DNA from: UBA3775 sp051877895
GTDB taxonomy: Bacteria > Bacillota > Clostridia > Lachnospirales > Lachnospiraceae
Direction: 5' to 3'
Length of the DNA stretch: 64,000 nt
Assembly: GCA_051877895.1 (NCBI GenBank)
Contig: JBJEJI010000076.1
Span: 1-64,000 of the forward strand
The notes under the pieces were generated by a model. That model was not told the origin of the DNA, did no database searches, and saw only the letters and a program-made list of their open reading frames with translations. This document shows positions 17,508 to 25,172 of the stretch, in pieces (position 1 is the stretch's first letter; each line of letters opens with the position of its first letter). The position numbers and the translations under genes are program-made.

Positions 17508-18298
17508 CCAACATTTTTGATGGTAATTGTATAGCTGACATTGCCCACATAATTCCCATTATCATCAAAATCATCTCTGGAATAATAAACAAAAGCTGTC
17601 AGGGTAATTATATCGTCCACCTGGTCGATATCTTTACCCGCAGTAAATTTAATTGACGAAATTACCGTATCATCATTCACTTCCGATTGAAGCAGATGTG
17701 AATACCACTCCCCCGGAATCTGATTAATATCATCATATAAATAATTCTCAATATAATTACTGTATCCGTTTACATCATCAGGCTCTAAAATCATTTCCTG
17801 TATATGTTCCCCTGATTTTAAATCAAAGCTCACAAAATAACCTATTTTACAGTCTTCGTGATTTTCAAAACTATTCCAGTAACTTTTCCATAAATCCTGG
17901 AAATATCTTCCGTCTGTAGCTATACTCTCCTCTTGGGATGCAATTGCTTCAAAACTGCTGATATCCTGTCCCTGTACCCACACAGATTCAAAGCTGCCAT
18001 TTACTTTTTTTCTGACGCCTTCATCTCTGTAGTTTTTATAAAGAGACATGGTTGTTACACCATAGTCAGGTCTTGGTGTCGGAGTAGGTGTTGCCGTAGG
18101 CTCTATAGTAAGTTCAGGTGTCGGTTCATCAGTAACACTAGGAGTTTCAGTTGGTTCTACCTCTGTAGAAATCATGTTTTGCGGTGTTTGATTCTTCTCT
18201 GTGCCACAACCTGTCAACAGCAGGAAAGGCAGGGACGCTATACACAGTGCCCTGCCGATTTTTTTAAGCTTTATTTTAATAAATCTATTTGTTCCCAT
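17504..18298 (-). CDS. Lipoprotein with Thr/Pro-rich stalk, unknown function
   Basis: 264 residues from MGTNRFIKIK. A lipobox LLTGC places the lipidated Cys at about residue 31. Residues about 45-80 are a TPT/PEPT-rich spacer typical of Gram-positive wall-spanning stalks, and the remaining 180 residues form an unrecognised extracellular domain. The start overlaps the end of trpS by 14 bases, so it is likely co-transcribed and coupled; a longer start at 18319 exists but has no better binding site. Its stop shares bases with the stop of the convergent ANTAR gene. Confidence 0.72.
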   Translation of the reverse strand: MGTNRFIKIKLKKIGRALCIASLPFLLLTGCGTEKNQTPQNMISTEVEPTETPSVTDEPTPELTIEPTATPTPTPRPDYGVTTMSLYKNYRDEGVRKKVNGSFESVWVQGQDISSFEAIASQEESIATDGRYFQDLWKSYWNSFENHEDCKIGYFVSFDLKSGEHIQEMILEPDDVNGYSNYIENYLYDDINQIPGEWYSHLLQSEVNDDTVISSIKFTAGKDIDQVDDIITLTAFVYYSRDDFDDNGNYVGNVSYTITIKNVG

Positions 18299-19373
18299 AT
18301 TTTTTCGCCTGTTCAGCAATTAATGCTGCATCTGTAAAATAATCAATTTTCATGGCTGCTTTTACTTCAGCAAGTGTCTGTGCGGCTCTCTCCTTTGCAG
18401 CCTCAGTGCCTTTGCGGAGAATCTCATAAACAGCAGGAATATCTTTTTCATATTCAGCACGACGCTTACGAATTGGCTCAAGTTCTTCCTGAAGAACATT
18501 GTTTAAGAACTTTTTGATTTTTACGTCTCCCAGTCCACCACGGGTATAGTGATCCTTTAATTCATCCAGATTTGCATAATCAGGCAGATATCTTTCAAAA
18601 TGTTCAGGCTTACTGAAAGCATCAAGATAAGTGAATACTGCATTGCCTTCAACATGTCCGGGATCTGATACCTGAATGTGAAGTGGGTCGGTATACATTC
18701 CCATAATCTTCTTTTTAACTTCATCTGCGGAATCAGCAAGATAAATACAGTTGCCGAGAGACTTACTCATTTTCTGCTTTCCGTCTGTTCCGGGAAGTCT
18801 GAGACATGCTGCATTGTCCGGAATTAAAGCATCCGGCTCAACCAGAACCTCATCATAAATGGAATTGAACTTTCTTACAATTTCTCTGGTCTGTTCAATC
18901 ATAGGCAACTGGTCTTCACCTACAGGAACTGTTGTTGCCTTAAAAGCAGTAATGTCAGCTGCCTGGCTGATTGGATAAGTAAAGAATCCAACCGGAATAC
19001 TTGTTTCAAAGTTTCTCATCTGAATCTCTGACTTAACAGTAGGGTTTCTCTGCAGTCTTGATACAGTTACCAGGTTCATATAGTAAAAGGAGAGTTCTGT
19101 AAGCTCTGTAACCTGTGACTGAATGAACAGATTGGATTTTGCAGGGTCCAGTCCGCAGGACAGATAATCAAGTGCTACCTCAATAATATTCTGTCTTACC
19201 TTTTCAGGATTTTCAAAATTATCAGTCAATGCCTGAGCATCTGCTATCATAATATATATTTTATCATATTCACCGGAATTCTGAAGCTCCACACGTCTTC
19301 TAAGAGATCCAACGTAATGTCCAACATGAAGTCTTCCTGTTGGTCTGTCACCAGTAAGAATAATTTTTTCCAT
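18285..19373 (-). CDS. trpS: Tryptophanyl-tRNA synthetase
   Basis: Charges tRNA-Trp. 362 residues. Class I synthetase signatures: GRLHVGHYVGS near the N-terminus (HIGH variant) and KMSKSLGN near residue 200. Length is slightly above the usual 330-340. The upstream 190 bases (19374-19569) hold no T-box; they are A/T-rich with a poorly defined promoter. The T-box in this window lies 8 kb away and cannot belong to it. Confidence 0.96.
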   Translation of the reverse strand: MEKIILTGDRPTGRLHVGHYVGSLRRRVELQNSGEYDKIYIMIADAQALTDNFENPEKVRQNIIEVALDYLSCGLDPAKSNLFIQSQVTELTELSFYYMNLVTVSRLQRNPTVKSEIQMRNFETSIPVGFFTYPISQAADITAFKATTVPVGEDQLPMIEQTREIVRKFNSIYDEVLVEPDALIPDNAACLRLPGTDGKQKMSKSLGNCIYLADSADEVKKKIMGMYTDPLHIQVSDPGHVEGNAVFTYLDAFSKPEHFERYLPDYANLDELKDHYTRGGLGDVKIKKFLNNVLQEELEPIRKRRAEYEKDIPAVYEILRKGTEAAKERAAQTLAEVKAAMKIDYFTDAALIAEQAKKYGNK

Positions 19374-19569
19374 AAAAGCCTCCGATTAAAAGTAATTCGT
19401 TTCTTTTTCTCACAAGTGTTATTTTTACATAAAGAAGCATTTTTTTCAAGCATTATTATTCTTTTTTTATGCTTTTTGTGAACCACATCCTAAAAAGTCA
19501 AAAAAGTACACAACCACGGGAAGCTATTTTTGCTTTAAAGTACAGACAATCTGTGTTATAAAATAAGTA

Positions 19570-19600
19570 AGGGCATGGAAACAAATATCTCCATGCCCTA
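19570..19600 (-). terminator. Intrinsic terminator after the Cthe_2159-like gene
   Basis: Minus-strand stem AGGGCATGGA...TCCATGCCCT with a 10-base loop, followed by TACTTATTTT, 11 bases after the stop codon. It closes the 25.1-19.6 kb transcription unit. Confidence 0.75.
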
Positions 19601-19610
19601 AAATGATTAA

Positions 19611-21563
19611 TTATAATTCTTCACCGGTGCGGGTATCTTCATACAATGAACTATCAATATCACTGTTCATGTTACCTCTCATGCCGTCATGCATTCCACC
19701 ATGCATACCGCCATTCATGCCACCATTCATGCCGCTGCTACCATATGATGTAATTCCGCTTTCCAGTGTCAGTGTGGCAATTTCACTTCCTCCGCTGTAT
19801 GTGCCACCGTTTTCCAAAACACTTTCAAAAGCTTCACTATAAGTTCCACCGGAGAGAACAGTTACCACATCTCCCTCATTCATGTCAGGAGTAATCAGTG
19901 TAAAGTGGTTATAATTCTTTGCGGCCTCAAAACAGTACAGATAATCTTCGGATTGCACACAAACAATATCTCCTGCAGATAAGTTCTGTGTCAGTGTAAC
20001 ATTAACTCCTGTAACCGCACAACTGCTTGGTATCATAGCCATGCCGCTCATATCCATAACGAGCAGTGTTCCCGACTTGAATTCAAAGCCTGAAGCATAA
20101 TCCAGTCCTCCGTTTCCGCTGTTTGCAGGACCATATATGATAACACTTCCGCCATCCATATAGAGATTTCCGTTTGAATCAAGTCCGTCACCGCCGCAAT
20201 CTATAAAAATATTGGAATTCTCAAGACGAACAAAGATCTCGTAATCACTTTCAGTTATGGTGGTCTGATTTCTAACAGAATCTGCTGCATTCTGTCCATC
20301 CTGAGGCATCATGATTCCCTCTTTCCCGTCAGGGAGTGTCATTTCTCCATCCGCACCGCCAGGAGGCGTCATGTCCCCGTCCATGCCGTCAGGAAGTATC
20401 ATTTCTCCATCCGCACCGCCAGGAGGCGTCATATTACCTTCCATGCCGCCCTGCTGGAATTTTCCACCCTGCATAGGGTCTTTGCCACCCATGCCATTAT
20501 CAAAGAACTGGTTGCCACCAAAATCCCATTCATCCGATGCACCGTTTGTAGCATTTATGGCATCATCATCAGAATATATGGTCACGTCGCAGCCGGTAAG
20601 GGTTATCTGCCAGCCTTCAATTCCTTCGTTGGATTCTTCCACATATATGGCTGCATTCCGGCACATAATTGCTGCATCTGCATGAATTCCATCATCTCCG
20701 GAAGCAAGTGTATAGGAGCCTGCCGTAAGGAAAATATTTCCATTGCTGTGAATAGTATCATCCTCAGACTCTGCATTAATCTCAGAACTGTCTGCAACAA
20801 TTTTGTCTTTTCCAAGTATTGCTTTTCCCTTTGCCCATATATCCAGCTTTGCATCTGCAATGTAAAGAGCATCCTTACCGCTTATTCCCTGTTCACAGTT
20901 ACCATTTACCGTAAGCTCTCCCGTACCACAGATTAACAAATCTGATTTGGAATACAGACAGGCATTAGGCACAAGGTCCGCCTCTGCCGAATAATCATCG
21001 GAATAATCATATGTTGTACCGTCTGTAATGGAATTTACGGTTCCTTCCGCAAGTACTATTGTCAGCTTTGCCGCCTTATATGCGTATATTGCACTACTAT
21101 ATGAGCATGTAATATCCGCACCGCTTAATCGTATATAAACCTCTTCATCCTTGGCATCAATTAAAATACGTCCTTCTGCCAGTGTGCCCGAGATGTCATA
21201 CTGTCCGCCATCCAGAATAATAATATCGTTTCCGGATATTTTCACTCCATCTCCTTCTACAGTTGCCTGTGAAGGATTTTCCGCATTTCCAAACGCAATC
21301 GTTGTGGTGCGTACTGATTCATCCCATTTATAGCTTTCTGTTTCTTCCATTTCGTCTGCCGGCTCAATTACCGTTTGTGTATCCTGAGTAGTATCAGAAG
21401 CGGTATCCTCCGAACCGGTCTGATTAGTATCAGAAGTTGAGTTTTCTGAGCCTTTCTGACTGTTTTCGTTCTCATCATCGCTAAATATAACGAAGGCACC
21501 TACAATAACTGCCAGAAGAACAATAATGACTACTATCATAGCCAGTTTAATATTACGTTTCAT
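19611..21563 (-). CDS. Cthe_2159-like carbohydrate-binding beta-helix surface protein
   Basis: 650 residues from MKRNIKLAMIVV at 21563, chosen because GGAGG lies six bases upstream. A hydrophobic segment (8-28) without lipobox anchors or exports the protein; a Ser/Thr/Asp-rich linker follows (about 30-75). The rest shows parallel beta-helix repeats with Asp-rich turns (SESEDDTIHSNGNIFLTAG-like), as in the calcium- and polysaccharide-binding Cthe_2159 family (DUF4353). An insert near residues 365-420 has two nearly identical PPGGADGEM...LPDG repeats, and the tail repeats GMNGGM/GMHGGM. It lies in one operon with VTC and DUF4956 proteins. The family is clear; the ligand is not. Confidence 0.85.
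   Translation of the reverse strand: MKRNIKLAMIVVIIVLLAVIVGAFVIFSDDENENSQKGSENSTSDTNQTGSEDTASDTTQDTQTVIEPADEMEETESYKWDESVRTTTIAFGNAENPSQATVEGDGVKISGNDIIILDGGQYDISGTLAEGRILIDAKDEEVYIRLSGADITCSYSSAIYAYKAAKLTIVLAEGTVNSITDGTTYDYSDDYSAEADLVPNACLYSKSDLLICGTGELTVNGNCEQGISGKDALYIADAKLDIWAKGKAILGKDKIVADSSEINAESEDDTIHSNGNIFLTAGSYTLASGDDGIHADAAIMCRNAAIYVEESNEGIEGWQITLTGCDVTIYSDDDAINATNGASDEWDFGGNQFFDNGMGGKDPMQGGKFQQGGMEGNMTPPGGADGEMILPDGMDGDMTPPGGADGEMTLPDGKEGIMMPQDGQNAADSVRNQTTITESDYEIFVRLENSNIFIDCGGDGLDSNGNLYMDGGSVIIYGPANSGNGGLDYASGFEFKSGTLLVMDMSGMAMIPSSCAVTGVNVTLTQNLSAGDIVCVQSEDYLYCFEAAKNYNHFTLITPDMNEGDVVTVLSGGTYSEAFESVLENGGTYSGGSEIATLTLESGITSYGSSGMNGGMNGGMHGGMHDGMRGNMNSDIDSSLYEDTRTGEEL
20326..20445 (-). 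repeat. Duplicated ~60-bp in-frame coding repeat
   Basis: CACCGCCAGGAGGCGTCAT and the neighbouring bases occur twice about 60 bases apart, encoding the PPGGADGEM/LPDG units of the beta-helix protein, followed by a diverged third unit. Such near-identical in-frame repeats can expand or shrink by recombination. Confidence 0.8.
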
Positions 21564-21598
21564 AATATCCTCCATTTCCTGCAGGCCGGAGTTCAACA

Positions 21599-22276
21599 TT
21601 AAATGGCATTTTCATCCACTTCCGGTCTTCCAAGCATTACTTCCAGATTTCCGTTTCTTTCCCTTATTGCATCAAGAAATTCTTTCTGCTTATCTGTATT
21701 TTTCAGAACAATCTCATATTTAAGCTTATACATGCTGCCCATATTTGTGGTTCTGACCTTACAAAGCTCTGCATTCTTTGTATACTCTGAAAAAAGATCA
21801 TCAAAGATTTCTGTATAATCCAGATTTTCCGGAATAACAATGGTGAGAGTCTTTACATTCTCTGCCGGAGTTCCCAGACCCATTGTAAGATATAATATGG
21901 AAAGCAGGGAAACCACTACAGTAAAAAGAATTGCCACTCCAATGTATCCTGTTCCGCAGCAAAGACCGATTACCATGGCAAAGAAAATGCTGCCGATTTC
22001 CTTAGCGGTTCCCGGCTGGGAACGAAATCTTGTCAGACTGAAGGCTCCCGCCACTGCAATTCCGGTACCGATATTTCCGTTTACCATTAATATTATAATG
22101 GTTACCATTACGGGAAGCAGGGAAAGTGTAATCACATAACTCTGAGAACATTTTGTTCTGTACATATGTACCAGAGCAATACAAAGTCCCAGAATCAATG
22201 CAGTTACAAAACACAGAAGAAAACTTGTAAAATTAATTCCTGTAGCACCTATTACCGAATTTAATATTTTATCCAT
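21599..22276 (-). CDS. DUF4956 integral membrane protein
   Basis: 225 residues; four predicted membrane helices in the first 140 residues, then a soluble C-terminal alpha/beta domain (about 143-225). The segment GIAVAGAFSLTRFRSQPGTA is the family hallmark. The gene starts 24 bases after the VTC gene and is followed by the beta-helix protein. DUF4956 proteins are usually found next to VTC-domain proteins and CotH or Cthe_2159-like proteins, suggesting a membrane partner in polymer synthesis or transfer; the activity is unknown. Confidence 0.87.
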   Translation of the reverse strand: MDKILNSVIGATGINFTSFLLCFVTALILGLCIALVHMYRTKCSQSYVITLSLLPVMVTIIILMVNGNIGTGIAVAGAFSLTRFRSQPGTAKEIGSIFFAMVIGLCCGTGYIGVAILFTVVVSLLSILYLTMGLGTPAENVKTLTIVIPENLDYTEIFDDLFSEYTKNAELCKVRTTNMGSMYKLKYEIVLKNTDKQKEFLDAIRERNGNLEVMLGRPEVDENAI

Positions 22277-22300
22277 TTATTATTAATCCTCCTCAGTTAC

Positions 22301-23002
22301 TTACTTTAGGTAAAATGTTTTGTATGCCATTCCATACTTAGAAAAAGATACGGGATATATCTGAAGTTCTTCCAGAATTCTGACAAATGACAGTGGCAAT
22401 GAAGTACATGTCTTAACTTCCATAAGCACCTGTCCATCTGTAAAAAGTCTTTTCCCATCCGGTGTATCAAAAAATGTAATGTTATCCGTTCTCCATTGTA
22501 TGTCAAAGTCAAAGGTCAGTCTTACATTTCTGTCATTTTCCAAAACGTAAGAAAGTCTTTTATAACTCAGATACATTGCCGGCACAAGGTTTCCATAATA
22601 CCTTACAAACCATGCCAGTTCCCTTGCAATCTGGGAGTCCGGTTTATCCGGCGGATTAGCAAGAAATTCCTGAGCCCTGACTACATTCATTTTTTCTCTT
22701 CGTTTATAAACAATTCCGTTGTACTTTTTCTTGATTTCCAGATAAGCATCGCTTTCCGGTGTAACCCGGTTATAACACCGTAGTCTGAGTTTTTCCTTAT
22801 AAACCGGCTTATCGACAGACTCCCTTATGAGCCTGTAATTCGGGGTATCATAGTAAATGTTCTGAACCATACAGCTAAAATATTCATCCGGTATTAAAGC
22901 CGTGCCAAGCTTCTCTTTTAAGTTACGGAACTGCTCAGCCGTAAGCAGATACTTTCTTTCGCATCTTTTAAAAATTCTTATATCACTCATTTTGTCTGCC
23001 AC
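22301..23002 (-). CDS. VTC-domain protein, likely polyphosphate polymerase
   Basis: 233 residues beginning with GTG at 23002 (ADKMSDIRIFKRCERKYLL); AAGGA lies 4 bases upstream, while the internal ATG at 22990 has no spaced site. The basic tunnel residues of VTC polymerases are present: FKRCERKYLL, YKEKLRLRCY, LEIKKKYNGIVYKRR, LMEVK and FSKYGMAYK. This family elongates polyphosphate from ATP in yeast Vtc4; bacterial members lack the SPX domain. It lies with DUF4956 and a two-component system. No transmembrane segment, so it would act at the inner face with DUF4956. Confidence 0.88.
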   Translation of the reverse strand: MADKMSDIRIFKRCERKYLLTAEQFRNLKEKLGTALIPDEYFSCMVQNIYYDTPNYRLIRESVDKPVYKEKLRLRCYNRVTPESDAYLEIKKKYNGIVYKRREKMNVVRAQEFLANPPDKPDSQIARELAWFVRYYGNLVPAMYLSYKRLSYVLENDRNVRLTFDFDIQWRTDNITFFDTPDGKRLFTDGQVLMEVKTCTSLPLSFVRILEELQIYPVSFSKYGMAYKTFYLK

Positions 23003-23099
23003 AAATCCTTGAAGGTACTCTTCGGATTTCCATCTTTCCTACTGTGTATCTGTATAATAAAGTATGAAACTAAAATTTAGTTAATGTTTTACCTAATGT

Positions 23100-24389
23100 T
23101 TACTTAAAATTTACACGAAAAAGTATACTTTTACAATCCTCTGTTTCCACATTTATAGACATATTTTTATGAGAAGCAACAATTGCCTCTGCCACAGAGA
23201 GTCCGATTCCGCTTCCGCCGGTTTCTCTGCTTCTGGATTTATCGATACGATAAAATCTTTCAAACAGTTTTGGCAATTCATCCCTGTTAAAACTATGGCA
23301 GGTGTTATATATTTCCAGTGTAGTATTTTTATGACCACTTTTCAGGCTGACACAGATTTTACCCTTTTCGTTAACATATTTAACTGCATTGTCCATAAGT
23401 ATGGAAATAAGCTGTCTTACACCTGCCTCATCTCCATTAAAAAGAATTCCCTCCTCAAAGCTGCTTTCAAAAGTAACCCCTTTATTTTCTGCCGGTGTTT
23501 TAAAGGACAGTGCCACATCTGCTGCGGCATCACTTAGATTGAATTCCTCGGTAACGAATTTAATGCGGTCCTCATCCATTTTTGCAAGATAAACCATATC
23601 ATTTACCAGCTTTGTCATTCTTCGGGTCTGTTTTTTAATGCTGTCTGTCCATTCATTTTTTCCTTCAGTCAGTTCAAGCACCTCAAGATTTGCCAGAATA
23701 ATAGTCAGTGGTGTCTTTAATTCATGACTGGCATCGGTAATAAACTGCTTCTGCTTTGCATTACTTTCCACAACAGGCTTAACCACTTTTTGGGAAAGAA
23801 TACTCAGAATAATCACTTCAACCACAAGGCTTATAAAAGCCACTGCAACGGAAATCATCAAAAGCTCCCTGCAGCCTGTATATTCCTTGGAACAATCCAG
23901 ATAGACAAGCATTTTTGAATCGGAAGAAGTTATAATTCGGTAATAATAATCACCGTCCCAGCCCTTTTCTTTGCCGGAAGAAATGATTTCTTCCGTAACT
24001 GAAACCGCTGTTTCTTCATTAAACCTTGCTGTATTGTCCAAATTGACTGTTGTTATATCTCCGGAAGTATCTATTGTTGCAGTAAAAAACCTGGTTATAT
24101 ATTTGGTTTCCTCTGACAAATCCGGATTATGCTTTTTTATGGCATTGTTATAATCCGGCATTTGGTCTTTGTTGTCCGGTTTCATTTGAGGCATGGTTTC
24201 AAATTCCGGAATTTTTCCACCATTCATGGAAATAAGCTCAATCATTCCGTTAATTGAATCCATAGTATTGAAATAGTGAACCATATTAATCATGCCTACT
24301 ACAATAACAGTAACAATAAAGATTGCCAGCATGGCAAACGATACGAAATGTATTCTTAACTGATTTAACAGTTTTCTGTTGCTCTCCAT
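23100..24389 (-). CDS. Membrane sensor histidine kinase
   Basis: 429 residues from MESNRKLLNQ (AAGGAG seven bases upstream). TM1 about 13-37, an extracellular sensor domain of about 135 residues, TM2 about 174-200. HisKA domain with phospho-acceptor His222 in ASHELKTPLT; the HATPase domain has DNAVKYV, FERFYRIDKSRSRETGGSGI and GLSVAEAIV. It starts two bases after the response regulator stop. The pair directly precedes the VTC/DUF4956/beta-helix genes, and probably controls them. The signal is unknown. Confidence 0.93.
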   Translation of the reverse strand: MESNRKLLNQLRIHFVSFAMLAIFIVTVIVVGMINMVHYFNTMDSINGMIELISMNGGKIPEFETMPQMKPDNKDQMPDYNNAIKKHNPDLSEETKYITRFFTATIDTSGDITTVNLDNTARFNEETAVSVTEEIISSGKEKGWDGDYYYRIITSSDSKMLVYLDCSKEYTGCRELLMISVAVAFISLVVEVIILSILSQKVVKPVVESNAKQKQFITDASHELKTPLTIILANLEVLELTEGKNEWTDSIKKQTRRMTKLVNDMVYLAKMDEDRIKFVTEEFNLSDAAADVALSFKTPAENKGVTFESSFEEGILFNGDEAGVRQLISILMDNAVKYVNEKGKICVSLKSGHKNTTLEIYNTCHSFNRDELPKLFERFYRIDKSRSRETGGSGIGLSVAEAIVASHKNMSINVETEDCKSILFRVNFK

Positions 24390-24391
24390 GA

Positions 24392-25066
24392 TTACTCCTT
24401 TATTTTCAGTGTATATCCGATTCCTCTGACTGCTGTTATTACAACTATACTTTCCATCTGAGCCAGTTTCTTTCTGAGTGAAGATATGGTAACCCACACA
24501 ACATTTAACTCTACATCAGCATCATATCCCCAAATTTTATCTAAAAGTCTTTCTGTGGAAATCAGGGTGCCGGGCTGACTCATAAAGGTTTCCATAACCT
24601 GAAACTCCTTGTGGGTTAATCGGAAACTTCTTCCGTTTCCTGAAAGTGCGGCTGCAGATAAATTCAATTCAATATCTCCAAATCTGACATTGTCCGGCAC
24701 AATATCCCCTTTACGTCTGGTAATTGCCCTCAGTCTTGCCAACAATTCCTGCATGACAAAAGGCTTTGGGAGGTAGTCATCCGCACCTGCATCCAGTCCC
24801 TCAATGCGGTCTTCCACTTCTCCTTTTGCAGTCAGAAGAATAACAGGGGTAGAAATGCCTTTCTGACGCATTTTTTTCAACGCAGTAAGCCCATCCATGA
24901 CAGGCATCATAATGTCCAGAATAATACCGTCATACTCTGTATTAACTGCATAATCATATGCATCTGCTCCATTATACACCGCATCAACAGTATAATTATT
25001 TTTCGTCAGAACCGCCGTTAATGCACTGGACAGGTCCTTTTCATCTTCAGCCAGTAATAATCGCAT
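24392..25066 (-). CDS. OmpR-family response regulator
   Basis: 224 residues from MRLLLAEDEK at 25066; GGGGG lies in the preceding bases, ruling against the ATG four codons upstream. The receiver domain has acidic residues E7/D8, phospho-acceptor D51 (IILDIMMPVMDG) and Lys in LPKPF. The C-terminal winged helix includes RLTHKEFQVMETFM and VWVTISSLRKKL. Cognate kinase directly behind. DNA targets probably include the promoter in 23003-23099 ahead of the VTC gene. Confidence 0.94.
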   Translation of the reverse strand: MRLLLAEDEKDLSSALTAVLTKNNYTVDAVYNGADAYDYAVNTEYDGIILDIMMPVMDGLTALKKMRQKGISTPVILLTAKGEVEDRIEGLDAGADDYLPKPFVMQELLARLRAITRRKGDIVPDNVRFGDIELNLSAAALSGNGRSFRLTHKEFQVMETFMSQPGTLISTERLLDKIWGYDADVELNVVWVTISSLRKKLAQMESIVVITAVRGIGYTLKIKE

Positions 25067-25135
25067 ATTAGCCCCCATAACATTTATTTTTTATGATTAT
25101 AACATTTCTAACTAAATTTTACTTAAACAGTTTAC

Positions 25136-25167
25136 AAAAAACCGGATGAGTTTTTTGCTCATCCGGT
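25136..25167 (-). terminator. Intrinsic terminator of the HTH-cupin-ligase gene
   Basis: Minus-strand 10-bp perfect stem ACCGGATGAG-[CAAAAAA]-CTCATCCGGT followed by TTTTTG, five bases after the stop codon. Confidence 0.9.
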
Positions 25168-25172
25168 ATTAA

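Noticed and set aside
19374..19569. T-box ahead of trpS
   Set aside because: No GGTACCGCG T-box core, AG-bulge or specifier loop can be found in this stretch.
20311..20685. 124-codon Pro/Ser-rich plus-strand frame
   Set aside because: Antisense of the repeat region in the beta-helix protein; its low complexity mirrors the minus-strand repeats.
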